A stretch of 64,000 nucleotides of DNA from Chrysophaeum taylorii. Taxonomy: Eukaryota > Sar > Pelagophyceae > Pelagomonadales > Pelagomonadaceae. Made by a program: the position numbers and the translations under genes. Shown in pieces: positions 31,440 to 42,615 of this stretch. The notes below the pieces were generated by a model. The model worked only from the letters and a program-made list of their open reading frames with translations, did no database searches and was not told the origin of the DNA. The stretch covers positions 186,001 to 250,000 of the forward strand of contig JAQMWT010000390.1 in the NCBI GenBank assembly GCA_029834535.1, in the 5' to 3' direction. How positions within the stretch are numbered: position 1 is the stretch's first letter; every line of letters begins with the position of its first letter.

Positions 31440-31640
31440 TCGCAGAAGAGATCTGCCCCCGCCTGCTCTTAACCTTTGAGTCTACTCTCCCGAACCCCTG
31501 CGTCCCCGTAGTCTTCTCTTGCACTCACTCACCCCGCTCTCCTTTACGCTCGAGGCTCTGATCGGCCGCTCTGATCTGCACGCCTTCCCGCGCCCGCTCT
31601 GCCCTTAACTTTTGAGCCTACTCCCTGACCCAGGCACGCC
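31440..31640 (-). repeat. Third copy of the Helitron-terminal core
   Basis: CTCACTCACCCCGCTCTCCT, CTCTGATC..GCACGCC and CTTTTGAGCCTACTC match the core of 52835-52935 and, inverted, 17565-17640. The AGGTGAACTTACTGGG arrays are missing here. Confidence 0.55.
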
Positions 31641-33822
31641 GATGGCGCCCGCCTTCTTCTTGAGCACGATGCTGCGGCGAACATCCCAGATAGTACGGGG
31701 TGGGCGCCTCTTGCATACGCTTTCCGTGTCGAGACGGTGAGAGTCCTCGTCGTTCTTCGGCGCGACATTCGGCACGAAGCGATGACAAATGAGAGGTCGA
31801 TTCTTTACATTGTGCCCGTGCGTGTTTTTTTTGCGGGGTTTGCCGTGGCTACCGTACGCTGACACGACACATGTGGTTTCATCTATCAAGAAGGTCGTCA
31901 TAGTTTACGGGAAATGATGTCGACTGACCCTGCTATTGTACGACGATGATAAGCAGCTGCTCCCGCCCGAGCCAGCGCGCCCGGCGACAGTATTGAAGTA
32001 GCCCGGCCTTGGCACGCACGGTTCGGCTTTGAACGACGACGAAACCCCCCGCTGCCTTCCCGATGATAGATCGATATCGTGGACCTCTCGCATCCTCGCG
32101 GACACTAACGGACTGCCTGCAGTGTGTGCCCCTTCGTGTCTGTCCAAGTTGAAGCAAAGCATACGCGGACCATCGAGAAGCTCAGTTCATGCAGGAATCG
32201 AGGCGACGAAAAAAAAAGCCCGCATGAATGAATTTCGACTATGAACGTCGCCGCAATGTCGGTGGTCGAGTATATACGCCGCTGTAGTGGCCGAGACGAA
32301 CATACTGTGAGTTGTGTGGCAACTAGCGGCGGGCGATGCTCACAGACAATGAATGGGCGCCTTGTCGTGCGTTCGAAACAAACGCGGTGTGTGACTAACT
32401 AAACCGCAGCGTCTCCAACAGCAGAAAAAGAAACACGCGAAGACGCAAGGGCAAAACGGCACCACTGTCAACCAAATTCATAAAGATGAAGCATGTCATG
32501 CTGAACGCACCGCACGCAAATTGAAAAAAACAAGCGCGATAATCGAAGATGACGACGAGCACGGCTGAATCATTCTCAAATCGCAGACATAAGTAGAAAC
32601 GAAGATTTCTAAGCGTGAAGTATCGTTTTTCAAAGTGTTGGTTCCGGTGTTAACAAAGCGCACAAAGAGTCGTCATCGTGGATCGGTCGAATGTAGATTT
32701 GCGAAGGTAAATCGATCCGGCGTGGGCAAAGCTCGAGTCTCCAGTATCCAACGAAAGTGCAAGTTCAATTCAGGCAGATCGTTGGCACAAATTATACACC
32801 AAAGAGCGCCATGTGGACCCAAAGCTGTTGTTTTGTTGGGTGGCAAAGCGAGAAGAAGAGAATGGGAGGAACCAGGATTGGCCAAGGATGGGTTTCGTGT
32901 TAACATGATGCATAGCAAGAAAAAGAAATTGGAGTTCCCCTAGCTTAAAATACGACCCTCGCGGTTGGCCACAAAAAAACGGCATTCGAGGCCGCGGCGG
33001 AAGCGAATAGAATCAGGGAAGGGCGGGCGTTCTGCGAAGATTGGTTTCGGGGTGGGTCTCGGTGTCGTGATGTATAGCAGGTGGCTGGCGAGTTTTGCTT
33101 CGGTAACAACAGCAGTTGGACGTGTAATGGTTGTAACGCCCATAAATCTTTGGTGATGCGGTAATCATTTTTTTTACATTGCCGGTCGCGTAGTTGACGA
33201 ATTATAATTGTCGGGGATCCATTCGTGTCTGCGGCCACATTCTTGGCCGCGCCAGTTTCTTCTATTCGACCCGCGCGCGAAGCGCAGCATGGTGTTTTCA
33301 AACAACAATCGCTTCATCCGCGTACTCATACGCTGATTTTAAGAAGAACAAGTAGGCCGCGTTCTTCGCAAGGTAGTGCCGCATCGAAATCTTCCAGACC
33401 GCCCAGCTCTGTTGCAGGAATACTATAGTTGTTCTTCTTGTCTCTAAATGTCGACTGCTAAGAGGGGGGTGTGTGTGGGGAGCATGAAGGTTGTTCTTCT
33501 TCTCTCACCCATCATACCCCGAGATGCTCCCCCTATTGGTGGTGACGTTGTTGAAGTGCACGAAGGAAGTTAGAGAGTCTACTACGGTCCGTTTCTTATG
33601 AGTTTTTTTTTTTTTTCCCGGAAGCGTGATGATGTACGAGGAGGAGGTTTTTGAAGGAATCGAAATCGAATGAAAAATCGCGAAAAAAAGGTTCGGAAAA
33701 AGACGGTAGGGTTTGACTAGAAGGTTTGAAGGAAAAAGAAAATGTATCTTATTTAGTTCAAGAGTGACGTCTTCTTTTTACGGTTAGCGGGAAAGGTCTG
33801 AGTGTTTAGAGAAAGTGAGGAA
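31641..33822. other. Gene-free interval
   Basis: No gene is supported. It contains only short frames on both strands, a 50-bp retroposon insertion (33440-33489), and poly-A/T runs. Confidence 0.55.
33428..33501 (-). repeat. 50-bp retroposon 3'-end insertion with 12-bp target duplication
   Basis: Positions 33440-33489 are the last 50 bp of the dispersed 3'-end family (AAATGTCGACTGCTAAGAGG and GGAGCATGAAG). They are flanked on both sides by the direct repeat GTTGTTCTTCTT (33428-33439 and 33490-33501), a 12-bp target-site duplication. Confidence 0.85.
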
Positions 33823-34461
33823 ATGAGTAGTCCAGAGGCGCCACCGGCCGAGGACGAGATCTCCGAGGAGGAGGCGTCGGACGGGCCTATCAAGACCGCC
33901 GCGCGTAAGTGCGAGCGAATTTTGGAGGCTCTGGAGGCCGTCCAGAACAAGCAGATGCGGGCAGCGCTGGAGGATCGGCTGAGCAAGGCCGAGAGGGAGC
34001 TGGATGAGCTGATCGAGTTCGGCGAGAAGAACGAAGTCAGCAAGGCGGAGAAGAAGAAGTCTCCCAAGCAGCGGACGACCGAGAGCGTGAAGAGCCGGTT
34101 CAAGGGTGTCTACGGGGTGCGATCCCTGAAGAAAGGATCAGTCCGCTGGACGGCAAAGCTGCTCAAAGACAACACGTGGTATCGGGACGGGTCGTATACG
34201 GACGAAGAGGAGGCCGCACGGGCCGTCGACGTGCGGCTGCGGGCGTGGGGTCGCGGCGACGAGTGCAACTTCGACGAGGAAGGTCAAGAGAGGCCGGCGC
34301 GCGATCGGAAGCACGGTTCCTCGAAGCGACGCCTTTCTTGCGGTCAAGAGGATTCGAACAAGCGACCGGAGACTGATATCCGCCACTACCAACAGGATTC
34401 GAACAAGCGACCGGAGACTGATATCCACCACTACCAACCGGTGGGCCTCTTCCCAAACTGA
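33823..34461 (+). CDS. AP2/ERF-domain protein
   Basis: A 212-residue protein. Residues about 1-90 are acidic and then predicted coiled coil. Residues about 95-155 form one AP2 domain (SRFKGVYGVRS, SVRWTAKLL, GSYTDEEEAARAVDVRLRAW), a three-stranded sheet and helix that binds DNA. The C-terminus is basic and carries two 15-residue repeats (DSNKRPETDIRHYQ type). Single-AP2 proteins in algae may be transcription factors or derive from AP2-HNH homing endonucleases; no HNH motif is seen here. The start is the ATG at 33823; further upstream only a GTG is in frame. Confidence 0.8.
   Translation: MSSPEAPPAEDEISEEEASDGPIKTAARKCERILEALEAVQNKQMRAALEDRLSKAERELDELIEFGEKNEVSKAEKKKSPKQRTTESVKSRFKGVYGVRSLKKGSVRWTAKLLKDNTWYRDGSYTDEEEAARAVDVRLRAWGRGDECNFDEEGQERPARDRKHGSSKRRLSCGQEDSNKRPETDIRHYQQDSNKRPETDIHHYQPVGLFPN
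34349..34438 (+). repeat. 45-bp in-frame tandem duplication in the AP2 gene
   Basis: Two head-to-tail 45-bp units (34349-34393, 34394-34438) differing at one base, adding 15 residues to the protein. Confidence 0.9.
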
Positions 34462-35224
34462 TCTCTGCTGATCCCCGCTCCCACATCTACTGCCCGGGTG
34501 CTCATGACTCAGAGTCCCTCTCTAATTCTGCATGGCGAACGGGCCAGCGGCCGGACTCTAACGACACTGCACCCTGATTTATCGAAGCCTAAGAGACGAC
34601 GACGACCACCACTTCTTCTTCTTCTTCTTCTTCTGAATACGCGCGCCTCGCGTCGACCTCGCTTCTTCTCTCGTAGATCCTCCGCGTCACGACGACGTTT
34701 CGCCGCCGATGACAACGACGAGGACACTTCGCCGCCGCCGACGACGACGACGACATTTCGCCGCCGCCGACGACGACGACGACGACGACATTTCGCCTCC
34801 GCCGACGACATTTCGCCTCCTCCAACTTGATGGTGATAATGATGATACCCGCACCCTTTGTTTATGTACTTCTTTCTTCCTTTGCCTCGCGTCGTCCGTC
34901 TCTGAAGGCGGCGGGCCTTATCCTTCGCGTGTTTTGCTGCTTCCTACAGTCATCTAAATATGATGGTACGAAGAGGTACTGTGGGCAGCAGCTTCTTGTG
35001 GATCCTCTCGATGACACGAATACTGTGGCCGCCGGGGGGGGGGGCTGATCCCACTTGACGCGCGCGCGCGGCACACACACTGATTCATAATCGCGCGTGG
35101 ACGTCGCTGCCCACTTTCTTGAGCTCCTCGGGGTGTAGCCGGAACTGGCGGGGGCTTCTTCCGTTAGGCGACCCAAACGACCAGAACTCTATTCGTCGTC
35201 GGCTGTTGAAAACGGGCAATTTCT

Positions 35225-35256
<32 letters not shown>

Positions 35257-35517
35257 AGAGAGGGACGATGAAGGAGGCGGACGAAGTTGCGGCGGAGACC
35301 ATGCTGTTGTCCACTGCACTCATCACTGTGGTTCCGGTTCAAGTCTTCGAGATGGCTACGTTTCATTGTCTGCCTGGGTTCACCGAATACCGGTTGCCAA
35401 GACCGCTCTGCGAAAACTGGGGTCATCCAAGCGGAGTCGTCAAGTACGGCATCTCAGAAGCAAGCAAGACGCGGAGCGAGCGACAAGGGTCGCTACTTCC
35501 CAAAAAGAGAGCAAGGG
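34462..35517. other. Low-complexity interval with CTT, CGA and CGT repeats
   Basis: Triplet repeats at 34611-34634, about 34700-34805 and 35226-35258 create long artificial frames. A minus-strand piece at 35230-35085 (SFGSPNGRSPRQFRLHPEEL) has host-like codon use and could be the end of a broken or spliced gene; its origin is unknown. Confidence 0.5.
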
Positions 35518-36444
35518 TTAGTATCCAAAGGCTTCTAGCTGGTCGAGAATCGATGCTGCGTGAGACCCACCCCCTTGCTGCTGCGTTTCATCCGCCGCCA
35601 CACCCAGCGTCGGCAACCCGAGACCCTCGTCGTCGTCGTCGACGAAGCTAGGGGCGCCCGCCGAGGCGAAGCTAGGCGGAGGGAGAAACGGCTGGGAATA
35701 AAAGAATGGTCCAGGCGGCGGTGGCGGGTCGACGCGGCGCTTGCTGAGCGTGGCCTTGAGCTTGTCCAGAAGGCCGAGGGGTGTTCCAGTTCCTGTTTCA
35801 GTTTCCGGGGGGGGCTGCGCGGGTTGTGGTGTTTGGACGGAAGGAGCCGCGGTTACGATCATCATCTTCTTCTTCTTCTTCTTCCTGGGGGTCGGGCTTT
35901 TTTTTGGTTTTGGGACCGCGGGTGGTAGACGGACGGGTCTCGGCTCGTCGGGAGAAGGAAAAAGCTCGCGTCGTTTGCGTTTCGCGCGGTTCAGGGCGGT
36001 GCGCCTTTTGAAGAGGGCCTTGTCGATCGGCGGGAGCGTTTCCTTGAGGTGAGAAACGCACTTGATGACGCGCGCGGCTATGAGGAGCGACGCGGCCGGG
36101 CGACATCCGCGGCAGAAAACGGCGGGACATCTGACGCATCGCCAGGCGTCGGCGTCGGCGGCCCCGCAGGCCCCGCAGGCGTGGGAATCGCAGACCCACT
36201 CCTTCTCGGTCCGGCAGGCGCCGCAACGCATCGCCTTGCATTTGGTGCACTTCTGACACTCCTCCGAGAGATCGAAGCGAAGACACGAGACGCAACGATT
36301 TACTTCCAAGGTGCAGCTCTCGCACCGCCAGGGGTGCCGCGCCTTGACGCAGTCGAAGTGGGCCCGCCGGCCGCACCCCTCGCACCGCACGGTGTCGTCT
36401 GTCGCCTCGCATGCCACTTCGCAGGCAACGCAGACATCCACCAT
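35518..36444 (-). CDS. PHD-type / Cys-rich zinc-finger protein
   Basis: A 308-residue protein. Residues 1-140 hold about 25 cysteines in successive CxxC pairs: a PHD-like finger (CVACEVACEATDDTVRCEGC, then HFDC and WRCESC), a middle CxxCK cluster, and a third cluster (CGACGAADADAWRCVRC, then FCRGC), like the tandem PHD/C5HCH modules of chromatin-binding proteins. Residues 150-215 are basic (possible nuclear signal RKKKKKKM), and the rest is Pro-rich with a short hydrophobic end (ILDQLEAFGY). A chromatin-reader role is inferred; no catalytic domain is present. The start lies 30 bp from the OPT gene's stop, same strand. Confidence 0.75.
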   Translation of the reverse strand: MVDVCVACEVACEATDDTVRCEGCGRRAHFDCVKARHPWRCESCTLEVNRCVSCLRFDLSEECQKCTKCKAMRCGACRTEKEWVCDSHACGACGAADADAWRCVRCPAVFCRGCRPAASLLIAARVIKCVSHLKETLPPIDKALFKRRTALNRAKRKRRELFPSPDEPRPVRLPPAVPKPKKSPTPRKKKKKKMMIVTAAPSVQTPQPAQPPPETETGTGTPLGLLDKLKATLSKRRVDPPPPPGPFFYSQPFLPPPSFASAGAPSFVDDDDEGLGLPTLGVAADETQQQGGGSHAASILDQLEAFGY

Positions 36445-36474
36445 TATTTATTGCGTGTTCCGTTGAACACGTTG

Positions 36475-38190
36475 TTAGGCGCACCAGTCGAGCGGGGCGA
36501 CACGACCACCACCACCAGCGGCAAAAGCGCGCAGGGATGCTCCGAGCATGGCGAAGAGGCCCTCCCCCAGCACGAAGCCCGAGGCGATGACGACGAGGAG
36601 ACGGCGGTGGGAGTCGGGGTGGAGGTGGTGCCAGAGGCGGGCTCCGAAAGCCCCGAAGACTCGCGGGAGGCTGAAGCGGGCGGGGAGATACATGCCAATC
36701 GCCGTAGCGACGGGAGAAATGGGGGAATTTTGGGGGGCGAGGGCGCCGGCGAGGAAAAACGCGAGGCCGAGGGGGCCGAGATGAGAAAAGGTCCCGAGGA
36801 CCCCGCCCCGCGCGCAGAGCTGGGCCATGTCGAGCCAGACGAGCGCGGTGGGCGCGGGCAAGTCGGGGCCGGGGATCTGGTAGACCGAGGAATAGAGGCG
36901 ATAGAGGGCGACCGAGAAGAGAATCGAACAGAAGGAACCGAGGATCTGGACCCCGAACTGGGCGGAGGGCGCCACGCCCAATAGCAAACCCGTTTTGAGA
37001 TCCTGCATCATGTCTCCCGCCTGGGTTGCCCCGGCCTCCGCGACGGCGCCGGCGACGAGGTTTGGAAGGACCATCTTCGGAGAAATTACGGCGAAGACGA
37101 GCTGCGAGAGCTTGCCGACGCCCGAGACGGGATTGAGATCAGTTTCTCCTAGAGCGCGGACCGCGAGCACGGAAACGAGCGCCGCGCAAGCGACGGCCGC
37201 GACGAGTTCGAAAACCGAGGCGTACTCGCGCAGGGCTACGACGCAGGCGAGACTCGAAAACGCGAGCCCACCCATCCACACGGCCCTGGGGACGACCCCT
37301 CTCGTTTCGACCTCCTCCTTGTCGTCGTTTTCGTTCCGCCCAGGAGACGAAAACGACGACAGCGCGACGCGCGCGAGGTTCGTGAGGGACTCGCCGAGCA
37401 TGAGGGCGATCGAGAGCCACAAAACAAAGCCCGCAGGTCCGTCCTTGGGGTCGTCGATATCCCCCTTGGCCCACTCCAAACGTTTCGCGAGGACGCCCAA
37501 TCCTAAACCTACGAAGGCTCCGACGAGCATCGACAGTCCGCTTCGATAACCCATGATCGCCCCCTGGCCCAAGTAGGCTGGGGATAAGCAGAGCGTCCAC
37601 TGCCACCTCGCCGCCGGGGCCCCAAATATCGGAACCCGGCTCGCGCACGGAAATAAAAAAGTCACCGCACCGTACGCGACCGCGCACAACAGGCTTCTCC
37701 TCAGCCACCGCCATTCCGCGTCCATCGTCCCGTTCAACACGTCGATCAGCTTGGCCGTCGCCGTCCCGCTCGGAAATTCGAGCTTATCTCGGATGAGCAC
37801 GCGATCTCTGAGCGGGACGGCGAGGAATACGCCGAAGAACCCGAGTCCGCAGCACCACGTCAGCTGCTCCGTCCACGTCTCCAGCGGGTGGCCGAGCACC
37901 TTCAACGCAGGCACCACCCCAACAAGACCCCCCGCGAGCGGCATCGTCGCGCACGCCACGGCGGTTGTTTGGAGGATCACGTTCTCCAATGGCTTCACTC
38001 GAAACAGCCAGTATCCCACCAGCGCCGACTGCAAGGACCCCATCGTCAACCACCCCGTCTGAAGCCCAAAGTACATGTTCGACCCGCACAGCAACGCGCC
38101 CACGCACACGCCGCCAAAGATTGCGCGCCACGTCACGACGCCGCCAACCTCATCAGCTTCGGTCGACACCACGAGCCCATCGCTTTCCAT
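36475..38190 (-). CDS. OPT-family (oligopeptide / YSL-type) transporter
   Basis: A 571-residue polytopic membrane protein with about 14 hydrophobic helices. Family signatures are SNMYFGLQTGWLTMGSLQSA near the start, ATMPLAGG, FPSGTATAKLIDVLNG, a MGYRSGLSMLVGA helix, GETDLNPVSGVGKLSQ, and GATQAGDMMQDLKTG. OPT proteins import short peptides or metal chelates by proton symport; the GLQTGW/TATAKLI pattern favours the YSL-like branch common in bacteria and fungi. The start is the ATG at 38190; the frame runs 13 codons further only from a TTG, through a (TTTC)n leader at about 38194-38222. Confidence 0.9.
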   Translation of the reverse strand: MESDGLVVSTEADEVGGVVTWRAIFGGVCVGALLCGSNMYFGLQTGWLTMGSLQSALVGYWLFRVKPLENVILQTTAVACATMPLAGGLVGVVPALKVLGHPLETWTEQLTWCCGLGFFGVFLAVPLRDRVLIRDKLEFPSGTATAKLIDVLNGTMDAEWRWLRRSLLCAVAYGAVTFLFPCASRVPIFGAPAARWQWTLCLSPAYLGQGAIMGYRSGLSMLVGAFVGLGLGVLAKRLEWAKGDIDDPKDGPAGFVLWLSIALMLGESLTNLARVALSSFSSPGRNENDDKEEVETRGVVPRAVWMGGLAFSSLACVVALREYASVFELVAAVACAALVSVLAVRALGETDLNPVSGVGKLSQLVFAVISPKMVLPNLVAGAVAEAGATQAGDMMQDLKTGLLLGVAPSAQFGVQILGSFCSILFSVALYRLYSSVYQIPGPDLPAPTALVWLDMAQLCARGGVLGTFSHLGPLGLAFFLAGALAPQNSPISPVATAIGMYLPARFSLPRVFGAFGARLWHHLHPDSHRRLLVVIASGFVLGEGLFAMLGASLRAFAAGGGGRVAPLDWCA

Positions 38191-40145
38191 GATCTTTCTT
38201 TCTTTCTTTCTTTTCTTTCTTTCGCTCAAGGCACAGATTCGATTGACAAGCGAGACCGCGACGCCGCCGCCGCCGAGAAGCGACAGACTTTTTTAGAGCC
38301 GAGGATGCGAACGACCCCGAGGCGATGCCGCAACCGACTGACTGTCGTCGCGGCGCCGTGTCGGCGACAATGACGGAGATAGCGATGTTGTCGACGACGA
38401 CGAGAAGATGCCGGACGCAGGGCCGGCTTCTGGGCATGCGGAACCCTGCTGGATTGACCTCGTCCACGACTGCGGGGTTGCCAGTGATATGTGCCGTATC
38501 GGCACCTTAGGAGTACACAGCTCTGACGTCAGGTTTCGGCGGCGCATCCTCAACGTCGCGCTCGTGCCCAATTCAAAATTCTACAGTCCGGGACGAAAAC
38601 GTTCCGGGACGAAAACGTTTCGCTCCAAGCCCATCTTCGGGCTCGCAATGGCAGCTCTGCCTTCCACGAGCCAGCTCGCCCTCCGCCGAAGCCAACACTG
38701 TCATTCCTGCACCCTGCTCTTCGCGGGCCATCGTCCCCGCGCCCTCGTCCCCGACCTCCAGGTCATCCACTCGCCACCCATAGACACGGCGCTCGGGTCG
38801 AATCCAACTCGGGTCGAATCCGCGGCCCCTGCGCCCAGATTAGGCCAACGAGGGAATACGCAAAGACTCACGGTCGCTTGAAAGAGAGCGACCCGATCGC
38901 CACTAGCACGCGCGGGCAGCGCGTTAGGAAGACGACGGCAGCCTCATGTCGAGTGGACTCAGCTATTTTACACGCGGGTTATGAGCTCCTTACTTGCGAT
39001 TTTGATGGAGATACAACCTCGACCTGTAGGCCTTAAAGACGGAACTTTAATAACCTTTTTTCTATCCTGCGCAGGGACCAGGGACCAACACGCTTCCCTC
39101 CTCTCAAAGCAATAAAAACTCTAGAGCTCTATATACAAAAATCAGAGCCACGTGTTAGAAGTAAGGATTGCGAGCCCAATTCAATTCCCTCAGCAAGGTC
39201 CTGGTGCCAATAACTCTGTGAGCCCTCACCTGTCTACCAACCCATCCTCCTTCCTGGGTCGTGTTTTCCCGCTGACGTGAATTGCGGATGGAGTATGTTT
39301 CTCGCGGCGACGCTCGGCACGGGGTGTTCAAACCCTAGCGCTCTAGTCTTCGACGGGAGTTATGAAGATGACGTGCGGCGAACCTTCGCGCCGTCTTCGT
39401 TCGAGGCCGTCTATTATGACGAGGTGATCATTACTTTGTTCGGGGAGGGGGGTGGCGAAAAGCGGCGGAAATCCGTGCCCTCAAAAATAAATAAATAAAT
39501 AAATAAAACTCTGGTGTAGTCAGTCAGTAAAGCCCGAAAAAAAGAATCCTCGCAAAAGCACAACATTGCTTTCAACAACCCCGAGACGATCAATGGTTGC
39601 AAGTTTTCTTTAGCAATGCTTTGAAGTATTGTTTCAGTTGTAAACTCGGAGCATGGACGACCAAGCATCAGCGGATTTCATTGACGAAGCCGGAGGACAA
39701 TATAAGGCGAGCGTGTAGACGACGGAACGAGAAGCAGCGCATGTCTACGAGTACAAGGATCTATCTCGATGGTTTCGGCAGCCTGTATGCCGTTCGAAGG
39801 AGCATCAAGCACATAAAAAGAAAGAAAGCGCTGTGGCGTCATAATGTTGACACGAACCTCAACGCGTCCCTGACGTCGGCGCTCCTCGTGGGCACAACCG
39901 GCAGCTTTGCTTCGTCAGGACCAGCCTGCACCGCGCGCACAATAAAATTTGCGTCCTCGGTAACAGTGTCGTCGAGTCGCGACGTCCGCGAATAGTACGA
40001 GGGCATACGTCGAGGAGGAGCCTCTTTGTCTTCTCGTTTTCTCGCGACTAGACTCGAGTTAGTTCTTATTCTCTTATTTGCCGCGAGGGTATCCTCCTCC
40101 TGGACATCACGGCCCACTTTAATAATAATAAGAAAAAGGGATCCG
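38191..40145. other. Gene-free interval
   Basis: It contains a (TTTC)n tract next to the OPT start and an (AAAT)n tract at 39485-39508. A 157-codon plus frame (38408-38881) has no recognised domain, and I do not call it. Confidence 0.5.
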
Positions 40146-40633
40146 TCAAGTTTGGTCAAAAAGTTTGGTGAATTTCTTTCATGTTTGCTCGATTTTGATG
40201 TATGATTAAGGAAAAACTCACATGTGTGGTCACTTTCCATAGAAGTTAGGTCAGTTAAGTTTGGTCACTCCGAAGTTGCATTAAGTTTGATCAATCAACC
40301 CTTCAAGTTTGATTAATTTCCTTGTAAGTTTGGTCAACAAGTTTGATCACTACTCCTCAAACTTCCACAGTATTGACCAAACTCCGGCTTTTTAAATCAA
40401 ACTTAAGGAGGCTTTTTAAGGGGGCGCGTGAGCGCTTTTGGTGCGAAAATGCTTTAAAAACGAGAGCTAGGTGCTGCAGCTACGCAGAATCTACCGTGGC
40501 GTTACACGCGCGGCATGGACACCCCCCCATGACCGCCTTAGAAGGAGGTCCGTCCTAAGACAGCACGGTGATACGCAAGGAGAGCGGGCAGCGACACGCG
40601 GCCCCGAGAGCAGATTCCCACGGCTTGGCGTAC

Positions 40634-41022
40634 TTAAGCTGGGCCCATTCTCGTACTTTCCATCGTTCGTAGAAGCCACCCAAACCGCGACTCACCACGG
40701 TGGTGTTGCCGTGGTCGTGCGTCATTCTTCAACAACAAGCGGACATAGGACACCAGACTTACACGGTCTGCGTGAGACGGATCACCCCATTCTGCATCCC
40801 AAAACTCGAGAGGGAGCGCGTCTTTGATAATCGACTCGGGGTTGAGAACGCGAAACTCGACGACCTCGAGAAACTGCGCGAGCACCGCCCCAGGAGCACC
40901 CAAAGATTGTAGTCCCACACTTGTGCGGGACCGTACAGGACCACGTTCAGGAGTTCCTCACCGTCGCGTACCCGACCCGGAGTTAGCTGTCCAGCTTGAT
41001 CATGGGACGGCAACGCGAGCAC
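40634..41022 (-). pseudogene. Frameshifted coding remnant inside the foldback-type element
   Basis: Two minus frames join into one coherent sequence: LTPGRVRDGEELLNVVLYGP, QVWDYNLW (41022-40900), then AVLAQFLEVVEFRVLNPESI and DALPLEFWDAEWGDPSHADR (40918-40730). One frameshift lies near 40900. Family not recognised; it could be part of the element's own gene. Confidence 0.35.
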
Positions 41023-41595
41023 GTGCCGTTACGCCAGCATAAACAACTCGCACGACCGTAAGAGAACACCTCCTTATCCTCCTCCTCCTCGCGCATCTCG
41101 ACAACCCCGCCCTGCCGCAAGATCTCCCCGGGAGCTGCTGCTGCACCGTCGAGCACTGTACGAGAAAGTCGGCAAATACAAGCTGCGGCGCGAAGGGATG
41201 TCAAGACGTCGACAGCCTCGTTCCGGAAAAGATCGCCGACACCACCCCTGTAATTCTAACCCAGTCATCAGTACGAGTCTAAAATATGACAAGTTTGATG
41301 TGATTGTTCGAAATTTGATCACACCAAATTGAATGCCTCCAAGTTTGACCATACACACGCATCAACATGCGAACACTCGCAGAACAACATATACAAACAA
41401 GGCCTGCGCAAGACAACGCTGATACCACGCTGTTTCGTCGCCCAAGATTATTCATTCGGATGCGCCTTATTAGTTCGATGTTTATGACAGACTACAGCGA
41501 ACGATCCCGGTTCGCCATCTCGTGCCTTTAGCGGATGACACTGTTGCAGATGTCTATCAAACGCATATGCCGAGAAGAGCCGCCTGACAGACTGA

Positions 41596-41672
41596 ATAAC
41601 TAACTAACTAACTTCAGACCTCTCCCGAGCATGGGAGCCAGGCCGGACCGGCAGGAGCCGGTGCGGAATCAC
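41596..41672 (-). repeat. 5'-truncated copy of the SINE-like element
   Basis: About 75 bp matching the 3' end of the 302-bp insert at 59455-59756 (three differences in about 60 bp outside the tail), in opposite orientation and including the GTTA/TAAC tail. Homology stops sharply at 41672. Confidence 0.75.
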
Positions 41673-42615
41673 AGAGGCAAATCACGCAGTTGTGTGGCAG
41701 AGGCGAGGGACGAGGACGGACTCGTTGATGGTGGACCGCCACTGCGCGGTCTTGTGCGAGGTCGTGCAAAAGCGTCGCAGGCCGCGGACGTGTTGGTCCA
41801 CGAACAATCGACCTGTCCGTCGCGCTCTGCCCAACCGAGCGAACCCCATCCCAACACGGACTTTCCGGGTGCTAACCGGCCAGCGAGCCGCCTGACTTGC
41901 CCTCCATAAAGCCCTTGATGAGGACCGACACGGCCTCGCAGAAGTGCTTCGCGCGATAGCTGGATCTTTGTCGGCAAGAAGGTTCGGAGCAGGTGTGCCT
42001 TTTAGCACACGCGACGGTATTTTCTACTTGCACATCACAACGAGCAGCACGCACATAAACGCTGCATCTTGCATATAGCACTTGAACGACAGCGCTGTCG
42101 CGCTGTAGATCATGTTGTACATGCCGTCAACTTGCCGCCCGTGTCGAACATCATCTGCTGCAAGTCGGCCTCGAGAACACACCTGCTGAACTTGGCATCT
42201 TGGTCAGATCGAGTAAAGTGGAGCCTCGTATTTGCGCGCTCTGAGCTGCGACAGCGTACTCGGCGATCTCTCATAGTCGTTTACCTTCGCCTGGGCACGC
42301 GACTTCTTGTTTTCTTTCTCGGCGTCGTGGTCAACCGACGTCGGCGTGTTACCACCACGCTCCCGCTCGACCTGAGCGAAGCCCGCATCGATATCGTGTT
42401 CGTTTCGAAGTCGAAGGACGATCCGGAGTCACAGCGCGACGTACAGAACCGCTGAAAGCTTGATCACGGCGGGCCTTGTTTTGTCATCGAACCGTATGTT
42501 TGCTCTCTGAGAGTACAAGTTTAGTCAACCAAGAGACGGATTGACCAAACTTAAGTGACCAAACTTGTTGAAGGTTTACGGTGACCAAACTTATATGGTG
42601 GTTGGAAACTTGACT

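Larger units (their letters stand above)
40146..42615. mobile_element. Putative foldback-type element with AAGTTTGGTCA subterminal repeats
   Basis: The left end (40146-40400) has seven copies of AAGTTTGGTCA or close variants in one orientation, then inverted ones at 40374 and 40395. The right end (42505-42610) has mostly the inverted form (GACCAAACTT), with two more copies near 41289-41345. This inverted subterminal arrangement is typical of foldback, CACTA or hAT-like DNA transposons. No intact transposase is present; terminal inverted repeats and target duplications were not resolved. Confidence 0.45.

Noticed and set aside
34498-34830. Arg- or Val-rich open frames
   Set aside because: Generated by CTT and CGA triplet repeats; not protein-like.
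36049-36984. 311-codon open frame, plus strand
   Set aside because: Antisense to the OPT and PHD genes; Gly/Glu-rich composition typical of a reverse reading.
39325-39345. tRNA T-arm-like sequence (GTGTTCAAACCCTAG)
   Set aside because: No matching acceptor, D or anticodon arm upstream. No tRNA or rRNA gene was found anywhere in the window.
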